DNA of 64,000 nucleotides from DATARH01 sp963734125 (GCA_963734125.1 CAVTGB010000022.1:7554-71553), one strand, 5' to 3'. Positions 9,908 to 19,365 are shown, counted from the first letter of the stretch. Translations and numbers: made by a program. The notes: generated by a model not told the origin, from the sequence alone.

Positions 9908-12079
9908 CTACGCCGCCATTCGGTGTTGGCGGATGAGCGCCAGGATTTCGGCGGCGGCGGCGGGGATGTTGGTGCCGGGGCCGTAGATCGCGCTGACTCC
10001 GGCTTTTTTGAGGAAGTCATAGTCGCGGGGCGGGATAACGCCGCCGCAGACGGTGAGGATGTCGCCGGCGCCTTCCTTTTTGAGGGCCTCGATCAGGGCG
10101 GGCACGAGGGTCTTGTGGGCGGCGGCCTGGCTTGAGACGCCGACGATGTGCACGTCGTTCTCTATCGCTTGGCGGGCAGCCTCTTCCGGGGTCTGGAAGA
10201 GGGGGCCGATATCGACATCGAAGCCGATATCGGCGAAGGCGGTGGCGATCACGCGGGCGCCGCGGTCGTGACCGTCCTGCCCCAACTTCACAACCAGCAT
10301 GCGGGGGCGGCGGCCCTCCTCGCGGGCGAAATTCTCGATCTCGCGCTGGATCCGGCGGAAGGCCTCGTCGCCGTGGTATTGCCCGCCATAGATGCCGGTG
10401 ACCGATTGGGTGGCGGCGTGGTGGCGGGTAAAGACAATCTCGAGCGCGTCGGAAATTTCGCCCACCGTGGCGCGCGCCCGGGAAGCTTCGATCGAGAGGG
10501 CGAGGAGGTTGCCGGCGCCGGTTTTGGCGGCCTCGGTCAATGCGGCGAGCGCGCCGCGGACGCGCGTGGGATCGCGGCTCTGGCGCACCCGGCCGAGCCG
10601 GGCGATCTGGGCGGCGCGCACCGCGGCGTTGTCGACATCGAGGATGTCGATTTCGGCGGCATCCTCGGCGCGGTACTTGTTGACGCCGACGATGACTTCT
10701 TCGCCCCGGTCGATCGCCGCCTGGCGCCGCGCCGCGGATTCTTCGATGCGCAGTTTCGGCATGCCGCTCTCGACCGCGCGGGTCATGCCGCCCAGGGCCT
10801 CGACCTCGTCGATGAGCGCGCTCGCCGCCGTGGCGATCGAGTGGGTCAGCGCTTCGACAAAATAGCTGCCGCCCAACGGATCGATGACATGCGGGATGCC
10901 GGTCTCCTCGACGAGGATCAGCTGGGTGTTGCGGGCGACACGGGCGGAAGCCGGAGTCGGCAGGCCGAGCGCTTCGTCGAACGAATTGGTGTGGAGCGAC
11001 TGGGTGCCGCCGAGGATCGCGGCCAGAGCCTCGATCGTCGTCCGGACGATGTTGTTGTGCGGGTCCTGCGCGGTCAGGCTGACGCCGGACGTCTGGCAAT
11101 GCATGCGCAGGGCCAGGCTCGCCGGGTCCCGGGGCGCGAATTGTTGCATGAGCCGCGCCCAGAGCAGGCGGGCCGCGCGCAATTTCGCGATCTCCATAAA
11201 GAAACTGGTGCCGATCCCGAAGAAGAACGAGAGGCGGGGCGCGAATTCGTCGATTTTGAGGCCGCGCGACAATGCGGTGCGGACGTATTCGAGGCCGTCG
11301 GCGAGGGTGAACGCCAGCTCCTGGACGGAGGTCGCCCCGGCCTCCTCCATGTGATAGCCGGAGATCGAGATCGAGTTGAACTTGGGCATGTGGCGGGCGG
11401 TGTATTCGATGATGTCGGCGACGATGCGCATCGAGGGTCCGGGCGGGTAGATGTAGGTGTTGCGGACCATGAACTCCTTCAGAATGTCGTTCTGGATCGT
11501 GCCCTGGAGTTGGTCCGGCGCGACGCCCTGTTCTTCGGCGGCGACGATGAACCCGGCGAGGACCGGCAATACCGCGCCGTTCATCGTCATCGAGACGCTC
11601 ATTTTGTCGAGCGGGATGCCGTCGAAGAGGATCTTCATGTCCTCAACACTGTCGATCGCGACGCCGGCCTTGCCGACATCGCCCGTGACCCGCGGGTGGT
11701 CGCTGTCGTAGCCGCGGTGGGTCGCCAGATCGAAGGCGATCGAGAGCCCCATCTGCCCGGCCTTGAGATTATCGCGGTAGAAGCGGTTGGATTCTTCGGC
11801 GGTCGAGAACCCCGAATACTGGCGGATCGTCCACGGCCGGTTGGCGTACATCGTCGCGCGAGGGCCGCGCAGGTAGGGAGGGAGGCCCGGCAACGCCCCG
11901 CGCCAGGGGAAGCCGGCCGCCTCGATCACCTCGAGATCGGCCACGGTGTAAAGCGGCTTCAGCGTCAGGCCCTCGGGGGTCGGCCAGTCGAGGGTGGAGA
12001 GGGGCTTGCCGCGCAGCTCAGCTTCGGCGAGCGTCCGCCACTCGCACAGGACCTTCGAGGGTTTGCCGCTTTTTGCCAT
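9908..12079 (-). CDS. scpA: Methylmalonyl-CoA mutase, single-chain form
   Basis: This adenosylcobalamin enzyme interconverts (R)-methylmalonyl-CoA and succinyl-CoA in propionate and branched-chain catabolism. The start MAKSGKPSKVLCEWRTLAEAEL gives 723 residues, the normal size of the catalytic chain. The N-terminal barrel includes the substrate-binding stretch YANRPWTIRQYSGFSTAEESN. The C-terminal cobalamin domain has LGQDGHDRGARVIATAFADIGFDVD, the D-x-H-x-x-G motif whose His ligates cobalt, and ends with YGPGTNIP. ORF sequence upstream of this ATG belongs to the reverse frame of ctaA and is not part of the protein. ctaA lies 25 bases upstream on the same strand. The gene is intact. Confidence 0.95.
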   Translation of the reverse strand: MAKSGKPSKVLCEWRTLAEAELRGKPLSTLDWPTPEGLTLKPLYTVADLEVIEAAGFPWRGALPGLPPYLRGPRATMYANRPWTIRQYSGFSTAEESNRFYRDNLKAGQMGLSIAFDLATHRGYDSDHPRVTGDVGKAGVAIDSVEDMKILFDGIPLDKMSVSMTMNGAVLPVLAGFIVAAEEQGVAPDQLQGTIQNDILKEFMVRNTYIYPPGPSMRIVADIIEYTARHMPKFNSISISGYHMEEAGATSVQELAFTLADGLEYVRTALSRGLKIDEFAPRLSFFFGIGTSFFMEIAKLRAARLLWARLMQQFAPRDPASLALRMHCQTSGVSLTAQDPHNNIVRTTIEALAAILGGTQSLHTNSFDEALGLPTPASARVARNTQLILVEETGIPHVIDPLGGSYFVEALTHSIATAASALIDEVEALGGMTRAVESGMPKLRIEESAARRQAAIDRGEEVIVGVNKYRAEDAAEIDILDVDNAAVRAAQIARLGRVRQSRDPTRVRGALAALTEAAKTGAGNLLALSIEASRARATVGEISDALEIVFTRHHAATQSVTGIYGGQYHGDEAFRRIQREIENFAREEGRRPRMLVVKLGQDGHDRGARVIATAFADIGFDVDIGPLFQTPEEAARQAIENDVHIVGVSSQAAAHKTLVPALIEALKKEGAGDILTVCGGVIPPRDYDFLKKAGVSAIYGPGTNIPAAAAEILALIRQHRMAA

Positions 12080-12104
12080 GACGATCTCCCGGCCGCGGCG
12101 GCAA

Positions 12105-13274
12105 TTATAGGGCCGCGGCGGGCGCGAGGTCCATTTCGGGCCGGCGCAGCCGGTGCCGCAAGACGATCGCAGCGGTGAGGAGCAATAATCCGGCGGCCTG
12201 GTGGGCGGCGGCGAGCGGGATCGGCACGACGAGGAGCAAGGTCGCGACGCCAAGGGAGAATTGCAGGAGCGCGGCGGCGAGGAGCGCATGGAGCGCGAGG
12301 CGGGCCGGACGTGGCAGCGCGGCGCGCCGTCCGGCCAGCCACAATAGAAGGACCGCGGCAACGGTCGTCTCGGCCAGCAGGCGATGGTCGAACTGCACGG
12401 CCGGTATGGTCTCGAACCAGTTGCGGATGAACGGCTGGAGCTGGGCGTAGCCGGCGGGGACAAAACTCCCGTCCATCAGCGGAAAGGTGTTGTAGACAAG
12501 CCCGGCATGGAGCCCGGCGACAAAGCCGCCGGCCAGCATCGTCAGCCCGATGAGCGCGATCAGCGCCTCGGCGGCGTGCCGCCAGCGACCCGGTGCACCC
12601 TCACCGTCCGATGCCCGCGATGCGGGCGAGCGGCTTTGCAGGAGCTCCAGCGCGACCCACAGCGTTGCGGCATAGATGAGGAGGGCGAGGGCGAGATGGG
12701 CGACGAGCCGGTACTGGCTGACCTCGACGCGTGCGGCGAGGCCGCTTGTCACCATGTACCAGCCGAGCGCGCCCTGCAGAAAGCCGAGCGCGAGGATGCC
12801 GGCAAGGGGTGCGATCAGCGGGCGCGGCAGACGCCGGCGCAGCGCGAAATAAAGAAACGGCAAGCCGTAGGCAACACCGATCAACCGGCCCCACAGGCGA
12901 TGGACGTATTCCCAGAGGTAAATGGTCTTGAAGTCGTCGAGGCTCATCCCCCAATTCAAGAGCCGGTATTGCGGGATGTGCTGGTATTTGGCGAATTCGA
13001 CGGCCCAGGCGGCGGGCGACATGGGCGGCAGGATGCCGGCGACCGGTTGCCATTCGGTGATCGAGAGGCCGGAGAGGGTGAGCCTCGTTATCCCGCCGAT
13101 CACGACCATGACGAAGATCATAGCGGCGCAGAAGAGGAGCCACAGGGCGATCGGCCGCAGACTGCCGGGCGCGGCCGCGGCGGCGGAGGGAGGGGCGTCT
13201 GTGATCACCGTCGGCAGGGACACGCCGGTCCTCAGAGGGAGAGCGTCTGCCCGAGCAGATGACGCTTCGCCCAT
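12105..13274 (-). CDS. ctaA: Haem A synthase, CtaA/Cox15 family
   Basis: The enzyme oxidises haem O to haem A for aa3-type cytochrome oxidase in the inner membrane. The 389-residue product has about eight membrane segments, beginning IALWLLFCAAMIFVMVVIGG. The family motif EYVHRLWGRLIG contains a haem-ligand histidine, and other candidate His residues fall in VAHLALAL, FDHRLLAE and AAAHQAAGL. The chosen ATG (MGEASSARADALP) leaves a long hydrophilic N-terminus; a later GTG (VITDAPPS) would also fit. It is the first gene of a minus-strand pair with the mutase. The association with the mutase is not functionally obvious. Confidence 0.9.
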   Translation of the reverse strand: MGEASSARADALPLRTGVSLPTVITDAPPSAAAAAPGSLRPIALWLLFCAAMIFVMVVIGGITRLTLSGLSITEWQPVAGILPPMSPAAWAVEFAKYQHIPQYRLLNWGMSLDDFKTIYLWEYVHRLWGRLIGVAYGLPFLYFALRRRLPRPLIAPLAGILALGFLQGALGWYMVTSGLAARVEVSQYRLVAHLALALLIYAATLWVALELLQSRSPASRASDGEGAPGRWRHAAEALIALIGLTMLAGGFVAGLHAGLVYNTFPLMDGSFVPAGYAQLQPFIRNWFETIPAVQFDHRLLAETTVAAVLLLWLAGRRAALPRPARLALHALLAAALLQFSLGVATLLLVVPIPLAAAHQAAGLLLLTAAIVLRHRLRRPEMDLAPAAAL

Positions 13275-13370
13275 GGGATGACAAGACCGCGATTGTCGCG
13301 GGAGGGAGCTGTGGCGGAGCTGATGGCGCGGCGCTAAAAGACCCCGCAAGGTCTACCGGAGTGAGCCGCC

Positions 13371-13790
13371 ATGGAAGCAGACGCCGCGTGCATCTTCTGC
13401 AGGATCGTCAAGGGTGAGGTGCCGTGCTTCAGGCTGTTCGAGGATGACGACACGCTCGCCTTCATGGACATCAACCCGGTCCATGACGGGCATTGTCTCG
13501 TCATCCCCAAGGCGCATTACCCGAACGTGTTCGAGATTGCGCCCGAGGCGATGGCGGCGGCGTCGCACACCGCGATGCGGCTGGCGCGGGTGGTCAACGA
13601 AGTGTTGAAGCCCGACGGGCTCAACCTCATCCAGTCTAACGGGAAGGGGGCGGCGCAGTCGGTCCCCCACTTCCACCTGCACGTGCTGCCGCGCCGGCTC
13701 GGTGACGGGCTCCTCGTAAACTGGGAGCTGAAGCCCGGCGACATGGCGCATATCGCCGAAATAGCGGAGCGCATCCGCGCCCTCCTCTAG
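13371..13790 (+). CDS. HIT family protein (HinT-like nucleotide phosphoramidase)
   Basis: The 139-residue protein has the histidine triad HFHLHVLPR (His-x-His-x-His) near residue 102-110 and the N-terminal CIFCRIVKGEVPC, typical of HinT/Hit proteins, which hydrolyse adenosine phosphoramidates and acyl-adenylates in the cytoplasm. The length is normal. It is convergent with recJ, with only a few bases between the stops. Confidence 0.92.
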   Translation: MEADAACIFCRIVKGEVPCFRLFEDDDTLAFMDINPVHDGHCLVIPKAHYPNVFEIAPEAMAAASHTAMRLARVVNEVLKPDGLNLIQSNGKGAAQSVPHFHLHVLPRRLGDGLLVNWELKPGDMAHIAEIAERIRALL

Positions 13791-13795
13791 CGGCC

Positions 13796-15607
13796 TCAGC
13801 CTTCGACCGGGGCGGCGTCGTCGATCACCAGCTGGACGGCGTCGCCGCCGCGGTAGTCATCGCGCCGCAGATGGCCAGCGACATGGACCCTGCGGCCGCG
13901 CGCGGCGGCGAGAAAGGCGCCGAGCGGGGTTTCAGCGACGCGAAAGGCGATAGCCTGCAAGCGCGCCGGCCCGCCCTCGCCGAACCCGGCCGGGTCGGCG
14001 AGGGTGCAGCGCAGATGCCCGCCATTTCCCGCGGGGCCGACCGGCTCGACATGGGCGAGGAGGAGCCCGGGAAAGGCAAAGCGAGGCTCGGGGTTGGCGG
14101 CGCCGAACGGGGCCAGCGCATCGAGGTGGCCGATGAGACCGGCCACCGCCCCGGCCGCCGAGAGCGCGCCGTCGATCGCCAATTCGGGCCGCACGCGCTC
14201 GCCGCCCCACCCATCACCGAGACGTTCGGCGAGGAAGTCGCGCAGCGCGTCGAGATGGTCCTCGGCGACCGTGAAGCCCGCAGCCATCGCGTGCCCGCCG
14301 CCATTGATGAGGAGCCCCGCCTGGCGTGCCGCGATGACGGCCGGGCCGAGCGCGACGCCCGGCACCGAGCGGCCGGAGCCGCGACCGATACCCTCAGCAA
14401 GCGCGACGACGCAGGCCGGACGCTCATAGCGCTCCTTGAGGCGGGCGGCGACGATGCCGATGACCCCCGGGTGCCAGCCCTCGGCGGCGGCGAACACCAG
14501 CGCCGGCGACTGCGGCCCGGCTTCGACCGCCTCGATCGCCGCCTCGAGGGTTTGCGCCTCGATCTCGCGGCGCTCGCGGTTGTAGCCGTCGAGCCGGGTG
14601 GCGAGCGCTGCGGCGAGCGTGGGATCGTCGGTGGCGAGGAGCCGCGCGCCGAGATCGGCGGCGCCGACCCGTCCGCCGGCATTGACCCGCGGCCCCAAGA
14701 CAAAGCCGAGATGGTAGGCGTCGAGGGGCGAAGTCACGCGGCCGACCGCGGCCAGCGCCCGCAGCCCCGGGTTCGCGCCGTTGCGCGCCACCTTGACCCC
14801 TTGCGCGACGAGAGCCCGGTTGATCCCGGTCAGCGGCACGACATCGCACACCGTGCCGAGCGCAACGAGGTCGAGCCATCGGAGGAGGTCGGGCTCGACC
14901 CGCGCGGCGTACCAGCCGCTGGCGCGCAAGGCCCGGTTGAGCGCGACGACGAGGAGAAAGGCGACGCCGACCGCGGCAAGCGCGCCGTGCGGGCTCGTCT
15001 CGTCGAGCCGGTTGGGGTTGATGACGGCGAGGGCGCGCGGCAACAGGGGTTCGCTGACGTGGTGATCGACGACGATCACATCGAGCCCGGCATTGGCCGC
15101 TGCGGCCAGCGCATCGTGCGCGGTCGCGCCGCAATCCACCGTCACGACGACCCCCGCCCCCTCGGCCTTGAGGCGCAAGAGGGCCGGGGTGTTCGGGCCA
15201 TAACCCTCGCGCAGCCGATCCGGGACATAGACCGTAGCGTCACCCCCGACGCTTGCGAAAAACCGCAGCAGCAAGGCCGCCGAGGTCGCACCGTCGACAT
15301 CGTAATCGCCGAAGACGACGATCTTCTCGCGCTCGCGGACCGCGCGCGCCAGCCGCTCGACGGCCGGCGCCATGTCACGCAAATGCGCCGGATCGGGGAG
15401 ACAATCGCGCAGGCGCGGGGCGAGAAAGCCGGCCGCCGCGTCGAGCCCGATGCCGCGCTGCGCCAAGAGCCGGGCGACAATCTCGGGGAGCGCGAGGCGC
15501 GCGGCGATCTCTGCAGCCTCGCCCTGATCGGCGCCGCGCACCCGCCAGCGCCGGCCACCAACCGACCGCTCGACCCCGAGGAAGGCGGAGGTTTCCAGAG
15601 TGTCCAC
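13796..15607 (-). CDS. recJ: Single-stranded-DNA-specific exonuclease RecJ
   Basis: RecJ degrades single-stranded DNA 5' to 3' in recombination and mismatch repair. The GTG at 15607 (VDTLETSAFLGVERSVGGRRW) gives 603 residues, the usual length; longer versions run into intergenic repeats. DHH-domain motifs are intact: VVFGDYDVDGATSAALL, VTVDCGATAHDAL, VDHHVSEPLLP. Further on are GPRVNAGGRVGAADLGARLL and the DHHA1 region with INGGGHAMAAGFTV. The C-terminal OB-like domain ends with HLRCTLADP... The gene is intact. Confidence 0.95.
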   Translation of the reverse strand: MDTLETSAFLGVERSVGGRRWRVRGADQGEAAEIAARLALPEIVARLLAQRGIGLDAAAGFLAPRLRDCLPDPAHLRDMAPAVERLARAVREREKIVVFGDYDVDGATSAALLLRFFASVGGDATVYVPDRLREGYGPNTPALLRLKAEGAGVVVTVDCGATAHDALAAAANAGLDVIVVDHHVSEPLLPRALAVINPNRLDETSPHGALAAVGVAFLLVVALNRALRASGWYAARVEPDLLRWLDLVALGTVCDVVPLTGINRALVAQGVKVARNGANPGLRALAAVGRVTSPLDAYHLGFVLGPRVNAGGRVGAADLGARLLATDDPTLAAALATRLDGYNRERREIEAQTLEAAIEAVEAGPQSPALVFAAAEGWHPGVIGIVAARLKERYERPACVVALAEGIGRGSGRSVPGVALGPAVIAARQAGLLINGGGHAMAAGFTVAEDHLDALRDFLAERLGDGWGGERVRPELAIDGALSAAGAVAGLIGHLDALAPFGAANPEPRFAFPGLLLAHVEPVGPAGNGGHLRCTLADPAGFGEGGPARLQAIAFRVAETPLGAFLAAARGRRVHVAGHLRRDDYRGGDAVQLVIDDAAPVEG

Positions 15608-15668
15608 GGCGGCATCCTCACCCCCGGCCGAGCGAGGGTCCAGGGCAATCCTCAGAACCGTTCCTGTG

Positions 15669-15760
15669 CTGGATTCCGATCTCCGCCGGGATGACAACGG
15701 TGCAAGGGAGCCCAAGAATCGGGCCGGCTCCGTCGTTCCCGGGAAAGCAGGAACCCAGAG
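15669..15760. repeat. Two degenerate intergenic repeats, family B
   Basis: The copy at 15669-15696 reads GGATTCCGATCTCCGCCGGGAT, and the copy at 15731-15760 has GTTCCCGGGAAAGCAGGAACCC. They belong to the same kind of inverted repeat as the perfect hairpin at 15775-15816 and the copies at 35737-35789 and 37593-37669. Confidence 0.55.
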
Positions 15761-15774
15761 CGTTCACCGCTCGA

Positions 15775-15816
15775 ATTAAATCGTCATTCCCGCGCAAGCG
15801 GGAATGACGATTTAAT
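15775..15816. repeat. Perfect 19-bp hairpin over the pfkB stop codon
   Basis: The arms 15775-15793 and 15798-15816 are exact reverse complements around the loop GCAA, with core ATTCCCGC/GCGGGAAT. The pfkB stop codon (15812-15814) lies inside the right arm. A long stable stem here probably ends or protects the pfkB transcript, but no U tract follows, so it is listed as a repeat-derived hairpin. Confidence 0.75.
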
Positions 15817-16759
15817 GCTGGTACAGGCGTTCGACGTCGGCGCGCCGGCACAGCTCGGTGCCGGTTCCCAACAGTGCCGCCGCCCCCGCCGCCATGCCGA
15901 AGCGGACGGCTTCATGCAACGGCAGTCCGCGGCAAAGACCGAGGACGATGCCTGCCAGCATGCTGTCGCCGGCGCCGACCGTGCTTCGCGTCTCGACCGG
16001 GATCGCGGTGAAGCGCTCGCTCTTGTCGGCCGTGGCCAGCAATGCGCCTTCCGGGCCAAGCGAGAGGACAACGATCTCACAGCGGCCTTGGTCGACGATT
16101 TGCCGTGCTGCCCGCTCCTGATCGCCCTCGGACCGGATTTCCCGCCCGCTCAAATCCCCGAGCTCGCGCAGGCTCGGCTTCAACATATAGATGCCGCCGC
16201 CGGAATTCTTGAGCGCCGGGCCCGAGGTATCGAGGACGAGGCGCTTGCCGCATCGCTTTGAGAGCCCGGCCACTCGCGCATAGAAATCGTCGGAAACGCC
16301 GAGCGGCAGACTGCCGCTCGCGACGATGTAGGAAGCTGTCGGCGCCAGGTGCGAAAGCGCATCGAGACAGCGCTCCTGGTCGCGCTCGGGAAGCTCGGGT
16401 CCCGGGAGGATGAACCGGTATTGGTTGCCGCTCTGGCGCTCTTCGACGGCGAGGCTTTCGCGGGTGAACCCGGCGATCTCGATGGGGTGTTGAGTGACCC
16501 CCTCCTCGTCCAGCAAATGCCGGATCATCTCGCCCGCCGGCCCGCCGACGGGGAAGATCGCGACCGCGTCGCCACCCAGCGCATGAACCGCCCGCGCCAC
16601 ATTGATCCCGCCCCCTCCCGGATCATAGCGCGGCGCTGCACAGCGGAGCTTATGGGCCGGCGCTATCCGATCCGTCGAGGTGGCCACGTCGAGCGCGGGG
16701 TTCATGGTCAGCGTGACGATAGAACCGCATCCCGCGTCGGCGCTCATCGGAGGATCCAT
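15812..16759 (-). CDS. pfkB: 6-phosphofructokinase 2 (PfkB family)
   Basis: The 315-residue sugar kinase matches E. coli Pfk-2 through most of its length: TLTMNPALDVAT, HKLRCAAPRYDPGGGGINVARAV, AIFPVGGPAGE, YRFILPGPEL, VASGSLPLGVS and the catalytic STVGAGDSMLAGIVLG, where the Asp is the base. It would phosphorylate fructose-6-phosphate to the 1,6-bisphosphate; a tagatose or 1-phosphofructokinase role is less likely given the close Pfk-2 match. Either MDPP or MSADAG could be the start. It lies just downstream of glpX on the same strand. Confidence 0.88.
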   Translation of the reverse strand: MDPPMSADAGCGSIVTLTMNPALDVATSTDRIAPAHKLRCAAPRYDPGGGGINVARAVHALGGDAVAIFPVGGPAGEMIRHLLDEEGVTQHPIEIAGFTRESLAVEERQSGNQYRFILPGPELPERDQERCLDALSHLAPTASYIVASGSLPLGVSDDFYARVAGLSKRCGKRLVLDTSGPALKNSGGGIYMLKPSLRELGDLSGREIRSEGDQERAARQIVDQGRCEIVVLSLGPEGALLATADKSERFTAIPVETRSTVGAGDSMLAGIVLGLCRGLPLHEAVRFGMAAGAAALLGTGTELCRRADVERLYQH

Positions 16760-16852
16760 TGCAGCAGCGCCTCGCTCGCGGGCTTTTACTACCGGGTGCG
16801 GGAAAATTCCGACCCGCGCGGATGAGCCGATGGTCCCGTCGAGCGCGGCGGC

Positions 16853-17848
16853 TCAGCGGCCGAGCGCGGCGAAGGCCGGCTTTCGGGTGAAGTCGTGCGT
16901 CGCTTCGACATAACGCACCGTGCCGGTCTTCGAGCGCATCACCACCGAATGGGTGAAAGCGCCGCCGGGGACCCGGCGCACGCCCTTCAGCATCGTGCCA
17001 TTGGTGACGCCGGTGGCAGCGAACATCACATCACCCTGCGCCAGGTCGAGAAGACCATATTTGCGGTTGAGATCGGTGATGCCGAGACGGGCCGCGCGGC
17101 CGCGCTCGTCGTCGTTGCGGAACAACAGCCTCCCCTGCATCTGCCCGCCGATGCAGCGCAGCGCCGCGGCGGCCAAGACGCCCTCGGGCGCGCCGCCCGA
17201 ACCCATATAGATGTCGATCCCGGTCTCGGGGTCGGAAGTGGCCATGACGCCGCTGACGTCGCCATCGCCGATCAGCATGATCCGGGCGCCAGCCTCGCGC
17301 ACCTTGGTAATCAGCTCGGCGTGACGCGGCCGGTCGAGGATGCAGACGACAAGGTCGGCGATGTCCGCCTTCTTGGCGCGCGCCAGGTTCTTCAGGTTGG
17401 TCCCCGGCGTCTCGTCGAGGTCGACGATGTCACCCGGCAGGCTGCCACCGACCGCGATCTTGTCCATGTAGACGTCGGGCGCATTCAAAAATCCGCCGTG
17501 ATCGGCCATCGCCAATACCGCGAGCGCGTTGGCCCCGCCCTTGGCGGTGATCGTCGTGCCCTCCAGGGGATCGAGGGCGATGTCGATCTTGGGACCGTGT
17601 CCGGTGCCGACCTTTTCGCCGATATAGAGCATCGGCGCCTCGTCGCGCTCGCCTTCGCCGATCACCACGGTACCCTCGATCGTCAGGCTGTTCAGGGCCT
17701 GGCGCATCGCGTCGACCGCGGCCTGGTCGGCGGCCTTCTCGTCGCCGCGCCCCATCAGCCGGGAGGCGGACAGCGCCGCCGCTTCGGTCACGCGCACCGC
17801 TTCGAGCGCGAGATTGCGATCCATCTTGGAGTTCGATGTTTCGGCCAC
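16853..17848 (-). CDS. glpX: Class II fructose-1,6-bisphosphatase
   Basis: The enzyme removes the 1-phosphate from fructose-1,6-bisphosphate in gluconeogenesis. Family motifs over 331 residues are VVIGEGERDEAPMLYIGEKVG, the metal site DPLEGTTITAKGGANALAVL, GDGDVSGVMATSDPETG and YMGSGGAPEGVLAAAALRCIGGQMQGRL. The length is typical. It is divergent from nothing nearby and lies between hom and pfkB on the minus strand. The opposing kinase pfkB follows 93 bases downstream. Confidence 0.95.
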   Translation of the reverse strand: MAETSNSKMDRNLALEAVRVTEAAALSASRLMGRGDEKAADQAAVDAMRQALNSLTIEGTVVIGEGERDEAPMLYIGEKVGTGHGPKIDIALDPLEGTTITAKGGANALAVLAMADHGGFLNAPDVYMDKIAVGGSLPGDIVDLDETPGTNLKNLARAKKADIADLVVCILDRPRHAELITKVREAGARIMLIGDGDVSGVMATSDPETGIDIYMGSGGAPEGVLAAAALRCIGGQMQGRLLFRNDDERGRAARLGITDLNRKYGLLDLAQGDVMFAATGVTNGTMLKGVRRVPGGAFTHSVVMRSKTGTVRYVEATHDFTRKPAFAALGR

Positions 17849-18019
17849 GCTGTCCTCCCTCGCTGGCGACGTCGGTTTTCATTCCGCGCAGTTAAACCCA
17901 CGCAGGCACGCAGGTCACGGAGATATAGGCCACAATGAGACAGTGAGACAGCGAGAGCGGTTCGTTGACCCGTTGCCTCGTTCTTGGTCTTCGCGTTCCC
18001 CGTGCCTCCGTAGCGACCC

Positions 18020-19312
18020 TCAAAAATCTTCGATGCGGATCATGCGCGGCGGCTCGCGCACGGTGGCAAGTTTCGCAATCCGGTCGAGCGCGCGGCGCAT
18101 CGCCGCTTCGAGCGTCACATGCGTCGTCAGCACCACCGGCACGGCTTCGCCCGGCGCGCGGCCGCGCTGGATCATCGATTCCATCGAGACCTGCTCGTCG
18201 CGCAATGCCGCGGCGACGTCGGCGATGACGCCGGGCTGATCGACGACCATCAGCCTGATGTAATAGGCGCCCTCGTGGCGCTCCATCGGCGCGCCGGGGA
18301 GCGCGGTGAGGGCGGCGGCCGGCACCCCGAACGGCGCGACGTGGCGCCCGGCGGCGATGTCGATGAGATCGGCGGCGACCGAGGAAGCGGTCGGAAAGGC
18401 CCCGGCGCCGCGCCCTTCCAGCACCACCCGACCGACGAAATCACCTTCGGCGACGACCGCGTTGAACACGCCCTCGACCGCGGCGATCGGCGTTGCGCGC
18501 GGCACCATGCAGGGGTGGACGCGCTGTTCGAGGCCGTTTTCGGTCAAGCGCGCGATGCCGAGGAGCTTGATGCGATAGCCCAGTTCCTCGGCAAAATCGA
18601 TGTCGAGGCGGGATATGTGGCGGATGCCCTCGGTGTAGACGCCGGCTAGATCGACCGGGCGGCCAAACCCGACGCTGGCGAGGATCGCCAGCTTGTGCGC
18701 GGCGTCGACGCCGTCGATGTCGAAGCTCGGATCGGCTTCGGCGTAGCCGAGCATTTGCGCTTCGGCCAGCACCTCAGCAAACTCGCGCCCGCTCTCGCGC
18801 ATCGTCGTCAGGATGTAGTTCGAGGTGCCGTTGAGGATGCCGTAAACCCGGGCCAGCCGGTTGCCGGCGAGGCTTTCGCGCAGGGTCTTGATCACCGGAA
18901 TGCCGCCGGCGACCGCGGCCTCGAAGGCGAGCGCGACCCCGGCCGCCTCGGCCTTGGCCGCAAGCGCGGTGCCGTGGTGGGCCATCAGCGCCTTGTTGGC
19001 GGTGACGACATGCTTCTTGTGGGCGAGCGCGGTTTCGATGATGGCGAGCGCGATCCCGTCGCTGCCGCCGATCAGCTCGACGACGACGTCGATTTCCGGG
19101 TCGGCGGCAAGCGCGACCGGATCGTCGTACCAGCGCACCCTCGACAAATCGACGCCGCGATCCTTGTGGCGATCGCGCGCCGATACCGCGGCGACGACAA
19201 TCGGGCGTCCGGCGCGCACTCTCACCAGCTCGGCCTGGCGCTCTAACAGCGTCAGCGTTCCGGCGCCCACCGTGCCGAGCCCGGCGATGGCGATCTTGAG
19301 GGCTGGTGTCAC
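18020..19312 (-). CDS. hom: Homoserine dehydrogenase
   Basis: The enzyme reduces aspartate semialdehyde to homoserine on the way to threonine and methionine. Domains over 430 residues: an N-terminal NAD(P)-binding fold (IAIAGLGTVGAGTLTLL), a catalytic domain with TANKALMAHHG, the signature AFEAAVAGGIPVIKTLRESL and GILNGTSNYILTTM, then a C-terminal ACT domain (about 350-425) with YYIRLMVVDQPGVIADVAAAL for feedback control, probably by threonine. The gene is intact. The 170-base gap to glpX holds only degenerate intergenic sequence. Confidence 0.95.
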   Translation of the reverse strand: MTPALKIAIAGLGTVGAGTLTLLERQAELVRVRAGRPIVVAAVSARDRHKDRGVDLSRVRWYDDPVALAADPEIDVVVELIGGSDGIALAIIETALAHKKHVVTANKALMAHHGTALAAKAEAAGVALAFEAAVAGGIPVIKTLRESLAGNRLARVYGILNGTSNYILTTMRESGREFAEVLAEAQMLGYAEADPSFDIDGVDAAHKLAILASVGFGRPVDLAGVYTEGIRHISRLDIDFAEELGYRIKLLGIARLTENGLEQRVHPCMVPRATPIAAVEGVFNAVVAEGDFVGRVVLEGRGAGAFPTASSVAADLIDIAAGRHVAPFGVPAAALTALPGAPMERHEGAYYIRLMVVDQPGVIADVAAALRDEQVSMESMIQRGRAPGEAVPVVLTTHVTLEAAMRRALDRIAKLATVREPPRMIRIEDF

Positions 19313-19365
19313 AGGTCAGCTTTCATGCGGGGTGGGTTTCATGTGGGGCCGGCTCGGAGCCGCGG

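Noticed and set aside
9664..9986. Small plus-strand frames between mucR and the mutase
   Set aside because: They cross a family C repeat and the mutase 3' end, and lack ribosome sites or recognisable sequence.
10148..12178. 676-residue open frame on the plus strand opposite the methylmalonyl-CoA mutase
   Set aside because: It is the antisense of a clear mutase gene, and its composition (Arg/Gly/Asp-rich, no domain) is that of a high-GC shadow frame.
13871..15694. 607-residue plus-strand frame opposite recJ
   Set aside because: RecJ motifs are intact on the minus strand; the opposite frame has no recognisable domain.
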